Part shown: positions 16,170 to 26,255 of the stretch, piece by piece | Layout: the number at the start of each line of letters is the position of its first letter | Position numbering within the stretch: position 1 is the stretch's first letter | Source of the DNA: Rhodospirillales bacterium | Lineage (GTDB): Bacteria; Pseudomonadota; Alphaproteobacteria; Rhodospirillales; Casp-alpha2 | Assembly: GCA_018662225.1 (NCBI GenBank) | Contig: JABJGO010000073.1 | Coordinates: 1-64,000, forward strand | DNA length: 64,000 nucleotides | Direction: 5' to 3' | Notes under the pieces: model-generated | The model's database searches: none | Seen by the model: the letters and a program-made list of their open reading frames with translations, nothing else | Told to the model about the DNA's origin: nothing | Made by a program: the position numbers and the translations under genes

Positions 16170-16907
16170 ATGACACGATACAGAATGAAGCTTGAATACG
16201 ATGGCACAGCCTTTGTGGGTTGGCAGCGGCAGGATAACGGCACAGGCGTGCAGGAGGCGTTGGAAAATGCCCTGCTGGCGTTTACCGGTGAAGAAGCCGC
16301 CGTCTATGGCGCCGGTCGCACGGACGCCGGTGTTCATGCTCTGGCGCAAGTGGCGCATTTCGATCTGGAAAAGTATTTTACCGCTAACAAAGTCAGGGAA
16401 GCCATGAATGCTCATGTGCGCCCGCACCCGGTGGCGATCCTCGAGGTTGACGAGGTGACCGAAGACTTCCATGCCCGTTTTTCAGCGGTCGATCGATCCT
16501 ATGAATACAGGATTCTAAACAGACGCGCACCGGCCGCTATTGGTCTGGACCGCTGTTGGCATGTGCCGGTGGCACTGGACACTGGCGCCATGCACGATGC
16601 GGCGCAAGTTCTGTTGGGCGAACATGATTTCACATCGTTCCGCGCGACCGTCTGCCAGGCCAAAAGCCCGGTCAGAACCCTCAGTGAAATCTCTGTTTCA
16701 CGCGACGGTGATGCGGTCATTACCCGTGTGCGTGCGCGTTCATTTTTGCACAATCAGGTGCGCATCATCATGGGGGCTTTGCGCAAAGTGGGCGAAGGCA
16801 GGTGGACAAAACAGGATATGGTCGATGTACTGGCGGCGTGTGACCGCACCCATACCGGACAAACGGCCCCGCCGCAGGGGCTTTACTTGAGCGACGTTCG
16901 TTACTAA
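16170..16907 (+). CDS. truA: tRNA pseudouridine synthase A
   Basis: Converts U38-U40 of tRNA anticodon stems to pseudouridine. The 245-residue product has the catalytic motif GAGRTDAGVHALAQ with Asp52, the N-terminal KLEYDGTAFVGWQRQ, and RARSFLHNQVRIIMGALRKVGEGRW near the C-terminus. The length is normal. In many alphaproteobacteria truA follows fmt; here the unknown gene at 14926 lies on the opposite strand between them. Confidence 0.96.
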   Translation: MTRYRMKLEYDGTAFVGWQRQDNGTGVQEALENALLAFTGEEAAVYGAGRTDAGVHALAQVAHFDLEKYFTANKVREAMNAHVRPHPVAILEVDEVTEDFHARFSAVDRSYEYRILNRRAPAAIGLDRCWHVPVALDTGAMHDAAQVLLGEHDFTSFRATVCQAKSPVRTLSEISVSRDGDAVITRVRARSFLHNQVRIIMGALRKVGEGRWTKQDMVDVLAACDRTHTGQTAPPQGLYLSDVRY

Positions 16908-16935
16908 TTCTAATGGATACCATCTGGAGGTCAGC

Positions 16936-17304
16936 ATGAGTGAGCAAACACCAAAGCCTATCGAATTGAACCTGACCGCGAGCGATGGCGAGTCGGATGG
17001 CAATTCGCAAGGCCAGCAATCACCGGGGCAGCAAGGCTCGCATCACCCTCATCAAGCTCAATCAGATGATCGACCGGTCATGGGCTACATTGCCACCACG
17101 TTTGGTGTCCTCAGTATTTTCATGTGGGCAATTGTTTTTGCCCCGCTGGGCATCGTGTGTTCAATCATTGCCCTGTTTATGGGCCAGGGCATGTGGGCCT
17201 TTATCGGTCTGGCAACGTCTATGATCGGTATTATCACGTCGCCATTCTGGTGGGGTATTCTTGGTCTTGCCGCGCTGGCTAACTGGTTAGGCTTTGGCTT
17301 CTAG
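16936..17304 (+). CDS. Small membrane protein, DUF4190-like
   Basis: A 122-residue protein with a hydrophilic N-terminal half rich in Gln, Ser and His (GQQSPGQQGSHHPHQAQ) and two hydrophobic segments (residues about 50-83 and 86-118, Gly and Trp rich). The arrangement resembles DUF4190-type small integral membrane proteins, but I cannot assign a role. A Shine-Dalgarno-like CTGGAGGT lies 8 bases before the ATG. Its last four bases overlap the end of the convergent membrane gene at 17301. Confidence 0.7.
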   Translation: MSEQTPKPIELNLTASDGESDGNSQGQQSPGQQGSHHPHQAQSDDRPVMGYIATTFGVLSIFMWAIVFAPLGIVCSIIALFMGQGMWAFIGLATSMIGIITSPFWWGILGLAALANWLGFGF

Positions 17305-17864
17305 CTGCCAATAATCAGCTTATCGCTCCACGCGTTCAAAACCAGGCTGATCAATACATCCAGCATAATAATGGCCCACGCAATCGAAGGGCGGATGTCC
17401 AGGGTCACCTTGATGACATACCCGCTGTACAACAGGATTGCGAGTAGGACGATCAGGCCGATAGGGCCGCTGTCAGCCCCCAACAAGCCAAACAACACCA
17501 CCGGCAGGTAAACGAGATTCTGTATAACCGATGCCCAGTTATAGGCGACGACGGCTCGGATGTAGTGCTGTTGGCGGTCAATAAGACGCAGGACAAGCGG
17601 CAGAATGACCGGAAACGCGGTCCATGCAATGACGTAGGAAATAAATTCAACGATCACAACGCGCCATACCATCACGTCGATGCCTGCATCAATCCATGCG
17701 GTGGCAACGATCAGAATGTAGACGGGGAAAGTAAGCACAGCCGCAAAAAAGGAAAACCAGAAGCTGGCAGGCGTAATATCGAAATATGCTAATCCGCCGG
17801 GGTCAAGTCGGGCCAGCCGAAACGCGCCGTAAAGCGGGCGGGATGCGGCGGCCAGCAAGCTCAT
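17301..17864 (-). CDS. Integral membrane protein, unknown function
   Basis: A 187-residue protein with about five membrane segments (for example [41 protein letters not shown] and [15 protein letters not shown]). The pattern, with a cytoplasmic N-terminus [15 protein letters not shown], resembles short Yip1-like proteins seen in alphaproteobacteria; the family is not certain. It is translationally coupled to dapE (4-base overlap), so it belongs to the dapD-dapE transcription unit. Confidence 0.7.
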   Translation of the reverse strand: MSLLAAASRPLYGAFRLARLDPGGLAYFDITPASFWFSFFAAVLTFPVYILIVATAWIDAGIDVMVWRVVIVEFISYVIAWTAFPVILPLVLRLIDRQQHYIRAVVAYNWASVIQNLVYLPVVLFGLLGADSGPIGLIVLLAILLYSGYVIKVTLDIRPSIAWAIIMLDVLISLVLNAWSDKLIIGS

Positions 17865-19021
17865 TTTTCTGCCAGATTCAAATACTGCGATATGGCGTAT
17901 CCATATATTTCGCTTAAGCGGTGGATATCGTCCACCAACACATGCTCGTCTGTTTTGTGGGCGGTGTCACTGATCAGGCCGAACTCTACGACTGGGCAAT
18001 AATTTTTGATAAAGCGCGCATCTGACGTACCGCCCGTGGTGCTGAGTTCCGGGCGGATGCCGGTCACGCGCTCCACGGCGGCAACCATCACATCGCTGAG
18101 TTTGCCCGGTGGCGACAGGAAGGATTCACCCGATACCCGGATGCTTAAATCGTAGCCCACCCCAACGGCGTCCAGTCGGTCGCGAATAATTTTCTCCACA
18201 CCGGCGCCGGTGTGCAGGTCATTAAAACGCACGTTGAACCCGGCCCGGGCTTCGGCCGGGATCACGTTTGTTGTCTCATTACCCACATCCACTGTAGTGA
18301 CGGTCAGGGTCGAGGCCTGAAAATGATCGCTGCCACCGTCCAGCGGTTCGTTAATCAACGCCGACAACATGTGGACCAGATGAGGAATGGGATTGTCCGC
18401 CATGTGCGGGTACGCGGCGTGGCCCTGAACGCCCTTGACCACAAGGTGCCCATTCAGGCTGCCACGACGGCCGATCTTTGCCATTTCGCCCAAATGATGG
18501 GGGTTTGTCGGCTCGCCCACAATACAACCATCCAGCACCTCGCCCATATCGGTGATCCAGGGCAGGGCCTTCTTGGTTCCATTGATGCTGGTAGCTTCTT
18601 CGTCACCGGTGATCAGCAGGCTGATAGAGCCGCCAACGTCGTTATGGTGTTTATCGGCGATGCGGGCCGCGGCTACGGCAAAAGCGGCGATGGCGCACTT
18701 CATGTCTGTGGCACCGCGTCCGAAAAAAACGCCGTCATTAATGGTCGGATCGAAGGGTGGGTATGTCCACAAGCTCTCGTCACCCGGCGGCACCACATCG
18801 GTGTGACCGGCAAAGCAAAGGTTTGGTGACTCGGTGCCTAAACGGGCATAGAGATTGTCTACGGGTGCTGTGCCGTCTTCTTCAAAAATCTTGCGATGGC
18901 ATACAAATCCGCAACGTTCCAAAAACGCCTGCAACACATCCAGCGCGCCCGCATCAATAGGTGTGATGCTGGGGCACCGGATCAGGTCTTCGCTAAGCGA
19001 AACGGGATCAAATGCAGACAT
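17861..19021 (-). CDS. dapE: Succinyl-diaminopimelate desuccinylase
   Basis: Hydrolyses N-succinyl-LL-diaminopimelate in lysine and peptidoglycan-precursor synthesis. The 386-residue M20 peptidase has metal ligands in [13 protein letters not shown] (His and Asp near residues 72-74), the general base Glu in [12 protein letters not shown], the dimerisation stretch [12 protein letters not shown], and a C-terminal [12 protein letters not shown]. The length is typical (about 375-385). It follows dapD by 12 bases in the same operon. Confidence 0.95.
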   Translation of the reverse strand: MSAFDPVSLSEDLIRCPSITPIDAGALDVLQAFLERCGFVCHRKIFEEDGTAPVDNLYARLGTESPNLCFAGHTDVVPPGDESLWTYPPFDPTINDGVFFGRGATDMKCAIAAFAVAAARIADKHHNDVGGSISLLITGDEEATSINGTKKALPWITDMGEVLDGCIVGEPTNPHHLGEMAKIGRRGSLNGHLVVKGVQGHAAYPHMADNPIPHLVHMLSALINEPLDGGSDHFQASTLTVTTVDVGNETTNVIPAEARAGFNVRFNDLHTGAGVEKIIRDRLDAVGVGYDLSIRVSGESFLSPPGKLSDVMVAAVERVTGIRPELSTTGGTSDARFIKNYCPVVEFGLISDTAHKTDEHVLVDDIHRLSEIYGYAISQYLNLAEK

Positions 19022-19033
19022 ATACTACCCAAA

Positions 19034-19879
19034 TCAATCGCGCAGCAGGTCGTTGATCGAGGTCTTGGAACGGGTCTGTTCATCAACCCGTTTTACGATG
19101 ACGGCACAATACAGGCCGGGACCGGGGCTTCCATCGGGCAGGGGTTTCCCGGGTAGGGTTCCTGGGACAATCACAGAGTATGCTGGTACGCGACCATAGA
19201 ATATCTCGCCGGTGGCCCGGTCGATAATCTTGGTGGATGCGCTGATATAGACGCCCATGGAAAGCACGGCGCCTTCTTCCACAACGACACCTTCAACAAC
19301 TTCGGACCGGGCACCGATAAAGCAGTTGTCTTCGATGATGACAGGGCCAGCCTGCAAAGGTTCCAGCACGCCGCCGATGCCAACGCCACCTGACAGGTGA
19401 CAGTTCTTGCCGATCTGAGCACAGCTACCCACCGTTACCCAGGTGTCGACCATGGTGCCTGAATCAACATAGGCACCCAGATTGACAAAGCTTGGCATCA
19501 AAATAACACCGGGCGCAATATGGGCTGAATGACGCACGGTGCAATTGGGCACGGCGCGGAAACCGGCTTCGCGGAAGCGGTTCTCAGACCATCCTTCGAA
19601 CTTGTTAGGCACCTTGTCCCACCAGGTTCCACCGCCGGCACCACCTTCGATAACGCTCATATCATTCAGGCGGAACGACAGCAGTACAGCTTTCTTCAGC
19701 CATTGATTGACGGTCCAGCCGTCAGCGGATTTTTCGGCCACCCGCGCCTCGCCGCTGTCCATGGCGCCCAAGGCCGTATTCACGGCTTCACGCACGTCGC
19801 CAGTTGTATGAATATCAATGGAATCCCGATCTTCCCATGCGGCTTCGATCGTGGATTGAAGTGTTGCGAAATCGCTCAT
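19034..19879 (-). CDS. dapD: Tetrahydrodipicolinate N-succinyltransferase
   Basis: Transfers succinyl from succinyl-CoA to tetrahydrodipicolinate, the step before the DapC/DapE reactions. The 281-residue product has an N-terminal helical domain, then left-handed beta-helix hexapeptides ([31 protein letters not shown], followed by [23 protein letters not shown]), and the C-terminal lid. This is the standard DapD length of about 274-284. It heads the dapD-dapE unit, with its promoter in the 130 bases before the PhyH gene. Confidence 0.96.
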   Translation of the reverse strand: MSDFATLQSTIEAAWEDRDSIDIHTTGDVREAVNTALGAMDSGEARVAEKSADGWTVNQWLKKAVLLSFRLNDMSVIEGGAGGGTWWDKVPNKFEGWSENRFREAGFRAVPNCTVRHSAHIAPGVILMPSFVNLGAYVDSGTMVDTWVTVGSCAQIGKNCHLSGGVGIGGVLEPLQAGPVIIEDNCFIGARSEVVEGVVVEEGAVLSMGVYISASTKIIDRATGEIFYGRVPAYSVIVPGTLPGKPLPDGSPGPGLYCAVIVKRVDEQTRSKTSINDLLRD

Positions 19880-20010
19880 AATTGCCGTAAACCTTATGTG
19901 AGAGTTCTGACTAAGTTGTTAGCGCAGGAAAATGCGGCAGTGACAGCAACGTGTCAATTGAAACCGGTAAAATCTTGTGACAACATGCGCTGATAGAGAA
20001 GGAACCTGCC

Positions 20011-20841
20011 ATGCCAAAACACCTCACCGAGGCGCAAATACAAGCGTATAAAACGGACGGATTTTGCTCTCCCATCGATGTGATGAGTGAGGCTGATGCG
20101 CTGGATTTTCGTCGACGGCTGGAAGAGGTCGAGGCGGAGTATCCCGGTGCGCTGGATGCTAGCAATCGTAACAACGCACACTTGGTGCTCAAGGTCATTG
20201 ATGAGATTACGCATCATCCGGCTATTCTGGATGCGGTGGAGGATATTATTGGCCCTGACATTCTGGTGTTTGGGACTGTTCTGTTCATCAAGGAACCTGG
20301 CGATCCAGGGTTCGTTAGCTGGCATCAGGATGGGAAATACATGGGCCTGGTGCCACATGATGGCGTGACGGCGTGGTTGGCATTATCACCCAGCAATCAG
20401 GAAAGTGGCTGTATGACCATGTTGCCGGGTTCCGGTCATGGGGGTATTCGTGATCACAACGACACGTTTGGCGAAAACAACATTCTAACCCGTGGGCAGG
20501 AAGTGGATGTAGCGCAAGACGAAGGAGCCATCGATTTGGTGTTGAGACCGGGGCAAATGTCTTTCCATGATCGTGAGGTTGTCCATTCGTCGAAACCGAA
20601 TATCAGTGATGATCGACGGATCGGGATCGTGATCCAGTCCTATCTGCCCCCCAATGTTCATCAGGTTAAAGGCGAAGGCTTTGTTCAATGGGCACGTGGT
20701 GCACCTGTCCCGGCCCAGCATACAGCACTGAACCGACCTCAAAGTGATCTGGATGAGGCGGGTGTCGACGAACGGGATCACGTAAATGCCGCTTGGTCAG
20801 AAATTCTGTATGACAACGCTACCCAAAAGCGGGACCTGTAA
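20011..20841 (+). CDS. Phytanoyl-CoA dioxygenase family protein
   Basis: A 276-residue Fe(II)/2-oxoglutarate dioxygenase of the PhyH family. The iron ligands are visible as WHQD (His and Asp near 113-115) and HSSKPN (distal His), with the 2-oxoglutarate Arg in DDRRIGIVIQSYL. The N-terminal signature LTEAQIQAYKTDGFC is typical. The substrate is unknown: the family includes ectoine hydroxylase and many natural-product or halogenation enzymes. AAGGAA lies 9 bases before the ATG. A second PhyH protein is at 61059-61865. Confidence 0.85.
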   Translation: MPKHLTEAQIQAYKTDGFCSPIDVMSEADALDFRRRLEEVEAEYPGALDASNRNNAHLVLKVIDEITHHPAILDAVEDIIGPDILVFGTVLFIKEPGDPGFVSWHQDGKYMGLVPHDGVTAWLALSPSNQESGCMTMLPGSGHGGIRDHNDTFGENNILTRGQEVDVAQDEGAIDLVLRPGQMSFHDREVVHSSKPNISDDRRIGIVIQSYLPPNVHQVKGEGFVQWARGAPVPAQHTALNRPQSDLDEAGVDERDHVNAAWSEILYDNATQKRDL

Positions 20842-20853
20842 TCAGGTATCTAT

Positions 20854-21561
20854 TTAAGTGCGGGTGATTTGTGTAAGCCAGCCGGTCAGGTCATCCACAA
20901 CGTGGTGGATATGATCGCCGTCTGAGCCTTTGGTGCCCCATTCATTTTCGGTTCTGACCCAGACCGTGGTCATACCCATTTCGGCGGCTGGTTTCAGGTT
21001 GATGGCCATGTCTTCCACCATAACCGATGTGGCCGGGTTGATATCATGGCGTTCGGCCAGCAGGTCATAGACAGATCGGGCCGGTTTCGGCACGAAGTTC
21101 GCTGCCACAATGTCGAACACATGATCGAAATGGTGTCTTATCCCCAGGTGCGCGGTAATATTTTCGGCGTGATTCACGGAACCGTTGGTGAAAATGATTT
21201 TCTGTCCGGGCAACCGGTTCAGGGCCGTGTCCAGGTCTGGGTCCGTTGGTACGCCACTGAGATCGATATCGTGAACGAAATCCATGAAGTCATGTGGCTC
21301 GACACCATGGTGATGCATAAGCCCCGCCATGGTGGTGCCATGTTCGCGAAAATACGTCTTTTGGACGCTGTATGCTTCGTCGCGTTCGCATTTCAACAGT
21401 AGCTCGATAAAACGAGTCATGTTTTTCTCCACCTGATCAAACAGGCGGCATGAGGACGGGTACAGGGTATTGTCCAAATCAAACACCCATGTTTCAGCCT
21501 GTTTAATGCCTGAAAGTTGCGATGTTTCTGATGACGCGGTGGGTGAGGAGTCGGTGTTCAT
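20854..21561 (-). CDS. HAD hydrolase, pyrimidine 5'-nucleotidase type
   Basis: A 235-residue HAD phosphatase. Motif I is VFDLDNTLYPSS (nucleophile Asp near 27), motif II KIIFTNGSVNHAEN, motif III the Lys in FVPKPARSVYD, and motif IV MVEDMAINLKPA. The LDNTLYP form is the mark of the pyrimidine 5'-nucleotidase/Sdt1-like group, often found beside dapD-dapE in alphaproteobacteria as it is near here. It probably dephosphorylates nucleotides or a metabolite of the pyridine or pyrimidine type. Convergent with the PhyH gene. Confidence 0.85.
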   Translation of the reverse strand: MNTDSSPTASSETSQLSGIKQAETWVFDLDNTLYPSSCRLFDQVEKNMTRFIELLLKCERDEAYSVQKTYFREHGTTMAGLMHHHGVEPHDFMDFVHDIDLSGVPTDPDLDTALNRLPGQKIIFTNGSVNHAENITAHLGIRHHFDHVFDIVAANFVPKPARSVYDLLAERHDINPATSVMVEDMAINLKPAAEMGMTTVWVRTENEWGTKGSDGDHIHHVVDDLTGWLTQITRT

Positions 21562-21719
21562 AACGCGATGGATATAACACCCAAGGCAGAAAACAAGCCC
21601 TTCGTGTTGAATCCGTGCAATTCCAATCTATTTTCTGTATTGGTTCCTCCAAATATTATTCATATAATAGGGGATCGGGGCAGCGATTCGGTATCCTTTC
21701 AGATGCCAGAAGGAAAAGC

Positions 21720-23432
21720 ATGTCAGAAGACGAACTCATTGGCGCTAGCAGCATGACTAAGCACGAGGCCATGCTGGAAGGCTATCCTGGCGCGGCCCTG
21801 TTGGTTAACGACAGTGGTGAAGTCACAGCGACCAATTCAAAAGGCCAGAGCTTCGCCTCTCTGCTGAGGGCCCATGATATACCGGCTCTTACTGAAACGC
21901 TCAATCAAGCACGCGCCGACAACACCATCTCGTTATGCAGCTTGACCATGGAATCTGATCAAGGCGGGGTTTTCCTGGAAGCAACGGTGTCACCAATTGG
22001 TGCACTGAATGGCGATGCCGGTGGGAATACCTGTGACGAATTTCTGATTCTGGTGCGTGATATGACCATGGAACGAAATTTACGCACCGCGTTGGTGGAT
22101 TCTCGCCAGCGTTATAAAGATCTGGTTGAGGTTAATAGCGATTTTGCGTGGGAAATTGGCCCAGACCGGACATTCGTCTTTGTCTCGCCACGTGGTGCCA
22201 TCGGCCATACGGCTGATGAAATAGTGGGTAGTGCGGCAGACCGGTTTGTGGTCGACCCTGATCAATACGATCCGTTGCCATTTACCACAAGCAAGCCGCT
22301 GGACAATGTTGAGATGTGGCTAAGCACCGGTGAGGGGGCTACCGCCTGCATGCTGACGTCGTGTGTACCGTTGGAGGATGAACAGGGCCAGTGGTGCGGT
22401 GCCAGGGGTAGCTGTCGCGATGTGACAGATGACCGTGCCAATGAAGCGGCACTCGCCCGTGCCCGGCACCGGGAATACCTGTTAAACCATATTGTCTTTG
22501 CCATTCGTGATGAGATCGACCCCATGAATATGTTGTCGGCCGCATCGAAGGCCACGCTGGACGCGGTCATGGCCAGTGGTGCGCGAATATATCGAACGGT
22601 CGATGAGGGCGAGTTTGAAGTTGCTGCCGAGGATGGTGTGATGGATGGCATTGAGCCCATTTCAGCGTTGTTGGGTACGTTGAACACGCGCGCCGTAACC
22701 GAGGACGCGGAGATTGGCGAATGGCAGGTGTTGTATACGCCAACACTCTACCGTCAGACTATTAACGGTGTCTTTGCCGTGTGGCGCCAGAAGGATGAAT
22801 CCCCCTGGGAAGACGACTACCGGATATTGCTGAGCGATGTGGCCAATCAACTGGGCATAGCGATTGAACAGGTGGCCAATCACCAGCGTATTGTGGCCCT
22901 GTCACGAACGGACAGCATGACGGGATTATTGAACCGTCGAGCCTTCTTTGAGGAAGAATTACCGAGACGTGTCGGGCGTCTGAAACAGGAGGGCATGACG
23001 GCGGCTCTGTTTTTTGTGGATATGGATAATTTCAAATTAGTTAACGATGTACTCGGACACCAGACAGGTGATGCTGCCATCCTCGAACTCAGACGGCTGA
23101 TGGAAGAGAACTCTCGACCGGGCGATGTAATCGCGCGCCTGGGTGGCGATGAATTTGCCTTATGGCTTGATCATATTTCTGAAGACATTGCCCTGAAACG
23201 TGCTGAGGGTTTGCTGGATGCCTGCACTTCGCTTCAACAGTTTTCCGGATCAAAAGAACGCCCGTTGGGGATTTCTATCGGCATGGCCATGTATGATCCA
23301 AATAGCAGCGAAAGTATTGAAGAACTGATGGCAAGGGCCGACACGGCCATGTATGCTGTGAAGCGTGCAGGCAAGGGCGGAATTAGCATGGCAGACCCGG
23401 CAGATGGTGCCACAGGCAGTGAAGATGACTAG
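21720..23432 (+). CDS. PAS-GAF diguanylate cyclase (GGDEF)
   Basis: A 570-residue cytoplasmic protein. It has an N-terminal PAS-like region (about 20-115), a second PAS (130-240, DLVEVNSDFAWEIGPDRTFVFVSP), a GAF-like segment (250-385) and a GGDEF domain (395-560). The active-site motif GGDEF is intact at 475-479, with an RPGD inhibitory-site motif at 466-469, which indicates product feedback. It therefore probably makes c-di-GMP in response to a small ligand or cofactor. AAGGAA 7 bases before the ATG at 21720 decides the start; the frame opening at 21615 has no ribosome site. It lies 20 bases upstream of the DUF2336 genes. Confidence 0.9.
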   Translation: MSEDELIGASSMTKHEAMLEGYPGAALLVNDSGEVTATNSKGQSFASLLRAHDIPALTETLNQARADNTISLCSLTMESDQGGVFLEATVSPIGALNGDAGGNTCDEFLILVRDMTMERNLRTALVDSRQRYKDLVEVNSDFAWEIGPDRTFVFVSPRGAIGHTADEIVGSAADRFVVDPDQYDPLPFTTSKPLDNVEMWLSTGEGATACMLTSCVPLEDEQGQWCGARGSCRDVTDDRANEAALARARHREYLLNHIVFAIRDEIDPMNMLSAASKATLDAVMASGARIYRTVDEGEFEVAAEDGVMDGIEPISALLGTLNTRAVTEDAEIGEWQVLYTPTLYRQTINGVFAVWRQKDESPWEDDYRILLSDVANQLGIAIEQVANHQRIVALSRTDSMTGLLNRRAFFEEELPRRVGRLKQEGMTAALFFVDMDNFKLVNDVLGHQTGDAAILELRRLMEENSRPGDVIARLGGDEFALWLDHISEDIALKRAEGLLDACTSLQQFSGSKERPLGISIGMAMYDPNSSESIEELMARADTAMYAVKRAGKGGISMADPADGATGSEDD

Positions 23433-23452
23433 ACATTCGCCGGAGACGTACA

Positions 23453-24754
23453 ATGTCGGCTGATGTAACTGCAGCGAACTTATCATACGAAGAATCAAAG
23501 GCACTGGCCGCTGATGAGAATACGGATGTGCGAGCAGCTGTTGCTGCACGTGCAGACCTGGAGCCGGAAGTCCTGTATTTTCTGGCACAAGACGAATCCG
23601 TTGAGGTGCGCCGTTTAGTTGCGGCCAACCCGCAATCCCCATACCAGACGTTTGATTTGCTGGCGGGTGATGAAAGCGAAGATGTTCGTAAAAGCCTTGT
23701 AACAAAGATTGCCACGTTAAAACCGAAGCCGAATGATGACCCGGACGGCAAGGTGGAAGGTTCCACACGCGACGCACTTTCGATGCTCGCCCGTGATCAG
23801 GTGGTCCATGTGCGCGAGACCATGGCCGCGGCATTCAAGGACAGGGACGGCGTTCCCGTTGATATTATCCGCACCCTCGCTGGGGATGCCCAGTTGTCTG
23901 TTTCCTCACCGGTGTTGGAACATTCCCCTATTCTGACTGATGACATGTTGCTCGAGCTTATTGAAACCGGGACAGCCAGCGGCAATTTATGCGCTATTTC
24001 CCGCCGCTCAACGGTCAGCGAGTCTGTTTCCGGGGCGGTTGTAAACACCAATGACGTTGCGGCTATTGGCGAACTTCTGACCAACTCATCAGCGCAAATT
24101 CAGGAAGAGGTTCTCGACAGCCTGATCGACCGCGCGGCCGATATAGACGCTTGGCACGAACCCCTGGTTAATCGACCAGCTTTACCGGTGGGTGCGCCCA
24201 AAAAGCTGGCTCATTTTATTGCCGAGCAATTGTTTGATACGCTGAAGTCCCGAGATGATATGGACGCAAGAACCCTGGCAGAGGTCGAGCAGGTGGTTCA
24301 TGATCGGTTGGAAGCGGGTTCAACGTCATCACACCACGGGCAGTTTGATTTTCTGAACGGTCCTGTTCCCATGGACTCGGTGGGTCGTCTCCGCCGTTCT
24401 GGTGGTCTTCAAGCTTCTGTGGTGGTTAGCGCCCTCATGGCGGAAGATCACAAGTTCGTGCTGGCAGCTATGATTTGTCTTTCAGATTTAAGTGAGGCCG
24501 TGGTGAAGCGCATTCTTAGTGAACGCAATGCAAAGGGTATTGTTTCGCTGGTGTGGAAATCGGATTTGCCCGTGTCAATGATTACGGGCGTGCAGCAGCG
24601 TATGGCCCGTATACGACCCGAAGATGTGCTGAAGCCCAAACAGGACCCCACGACGGGACGACAAGAACAATTCCCCATGGCCGAAAAGGAAATGGAGTGG
24701 AATATCGAGTTCTACAAGGATTTGGTAAAACGTGATACCGGACTTTCTGCATAA
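23453..24754 (+). CDS. DUF2336 protein, first of a pair
   Basis: A 433-residue protein of the DUF2336 family. The N-terminal half has HEAT-like repeats: YEESKALAADENTDVRAAVAAR, then ALAADE, YFLAQDESVEVRRLVAANP and LLAGDESEDVRKSLVTK. The C-terminal half contains SLIDRAADIDAWHEPLVNRP, and the end is helical (VAIMICLSDL-like helices). No catalytic motif is seen. It follows the GGDEF gene by 20 bases and is probably cotranscribed. Function unknown; the repeats suggest protein binding. The paralogue at 24873 shares layout and many positions. Confidence 0.85.
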   Translation: MSADVTAANLSYEESKALAADENTDVRAAVAARADLEPEVLYFLAQDESVEVRRLVAANPQSPYQTFDLLAGDESEDVRKSLVTKIATLKPKPNDDPDGKVEGSTRDALSMLARDQVVHVRETMAAAFKDRDGVPVDIIRTLAGDAQLSVSSPVLEHSPILTDDMLLELIETGTASGNLCAISRRSTVSESVSGAVVNTNDVAAIGELLTNSSAQIQEEVLDSLIDRAADIDAWHEPLVNRPALPVGAPKKLAHFIAEQLFDTLKSRDDMDARTLAEVEQVVHDRLEAGSTSSHHGQFDFLNGPVPMDSVGRLRRSGGLQASVVVSALMAEDHKFVLAAMICLSDLSEAVVKRILSERNAKGIVSLVWKSDLPVSMITGVQQRMARIRPEDVLKPKQDPTTGRQEQFPMAEKEMEWNIEFYKDLVKRDTGLSA

Positions 24755-24872
24755 GACTTGAATTTCTGGCACAATACAGCACAATTCACTCTGTAATTAT
24801 GTATCGAAAGCCCTGATTTGAATACGGCTTGGGTGTCGGTTTTTTTTGATCGGCAACGTGGAATAAAGACCA

Positions 24873-26252
24873 ATGGTAGACGCATCTGACAATAGAGCCA
24901 CAGGGGCCTTAAGTTACGAAGACGCTCGCGATCTTGTGTACAAGGGCAACGAGATGGAACGCCAGTCGCTGGCAATGCGTACCGACATAAGGCCTGAAAT
25001 TCTTTACTATCTCACTGAAGACCGTTCCGCGAAGGTTCGCCAGAACCTGGCGTTCAATGAGGCGACCCCCCGCTTGGCCGATGTGGTTCTGGCGAGCGAC
25101 AAGGTCGAAGATGTTCGCGTAACCTTGGCCGAGAAGGTGTCGCGACTGATTTCACATATGGAACCGGATGAACAGGATAAGGTTTATCAGGCAACGGTGG
25201 AAACACTCGAAATTCTCGCTCGTGATCAAGTGGTTCGCGTTCGACAGATCATGTCGGAAACGCTGAAGGACGTGGTCAATGCGCCGCCCAGCGTGATCAA
25301 CCAACTGGCCCGCGATGCGGAGATTATTGTTGCTGAACCGGTTTTGTCCTACTCACCGGTCTTGTCTGATGACGACATCCTGGACATTATTTCCAGCAAT
25401 CCTATTGATGGGGCGTTGAACGCCATCACCCAGCGCCCTGCGGTGTCTGAATCACTGTCAGATGCCATTGTTCAGGGGAACGATAAGGACGCTATTACAC
25501 TGTTGCTGGGCAACCCAAGCGCGCAAATTCGTGAAGAAACACTGGATGCCTTGATCGAAAAAGCACCCGCTGTTGAAAAATGGCACGCGCCACTGGTCAA
25601 ACGACCGAAGCTTCCGTTCCGGGCGGCCTTGAGTCTGGCGCGGTTCGTCGCAGAAAACCTGATGGCGACGCTACAACAACGTGACGACCTGCCTCCTGAA
25701 ACCCTATCCGATATCAAAGATATTGTTGCGCGCCGGATCGGCGAGGGATCGTTCGATCCAGAATGGGCGTTGGGCAACGACTCCAACAAAGCAGAGGAAT
25801 TGGCCGACCCTGATTGGGTGGATAAAGAGGAAGACGACGGTTCCCGGGAAGAGGAAGAAGATGATTTGTGGGCAGGCGAAGACGAGGCCAAGAAAAAGAA
25901 AGGCCGCCCAGTCACGCCCTTGGAAATTGCCGAGGACATGAAGGAAAATGGCAAGCTGAACGAAAAAGCCATGTCAGAGGCCCTGGAGCGTGGTGATGTG
26001 GATCTGGTGATCGCCGGTATTGCGGTGATGGCGGAACTGGAGATGTCGTTGGTTGAGGGCGCTATTGATTCAGGCTCGGCCAAGTCCGTGGTTGCTGTGT
26101 GCTGGAAAGCCAAATTGACAGCCGCACTGGCGACCGAAGTGCAGCGTGAGATCGCCAGTCTGTCAGATGACAATATTCTGGCCGCGAAAGGCGCCAAATA
26201 TGCTTTGCCGGATGATGAAATGAGCGCCGAGATCAGCGCCCTCCAAGGCTGA
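24873..26252 (+). CDS. DUF2336 protein, second of a pair
   Basis: A 459-residue paralogue of the preceding gene. It has the same HEAT-like N-terminal repeats (DIRPEILYYLTEDRSAKVRQNLAF and VEDVRVTLAEKVSRL) and ALIEKAPAVEKWHAPLVKRP at the matching position. It differs by an acidic insert (residues about 305-340, EEDDGSREEEEDDLWAGEDE) followed by KKKKGRP, which looks like a flexible linker. The pair probably arose by tandem duplication, with the insert gained later. The 118 bases upstream end in a T8 run (24839-24848) after an imperfect foldback. Function unknown. Confidence 0.85.
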   Translation: MVDASDNRATGALSYEDARDLVYKGNEMERQSLAMRTDIRPEILYYLTEDRSAKVRQNLAFNEATPRLADVVLASDKVEDVRVTLAEKVSRLISHMEPDEQDKVYQATVETLEILARDQVVRVRQIMSETLKDVVNAPPSVINQLARDAEIIVAEPVLSYSPVLSDDDILDIISSNPIDGALNAITQRPAVSESLSDAIVQGNDKDAITLLLGNPSAQIREETLDALIEKAPAVEKWHAPLVKRPKLPFRAALSLARFVAENLMATLQQRDDLPPETLSDIKDIVARRIGEGSFDPEWALGNDSNKAEELADPDWVDKEEDDGSREEEEDDLWAGEDEAKKKKGRPVTPLEIAEDMKENGKLNEKAMSEALERGDVDLVIAGIAVMAELEMSLVEGAIDSGSAKSVVAVCWKAKLTAALATEVQREIASLSDDNILAAKGAKYALPDDEMSAEISALQG

Positions 26253-26255
26253 CAA

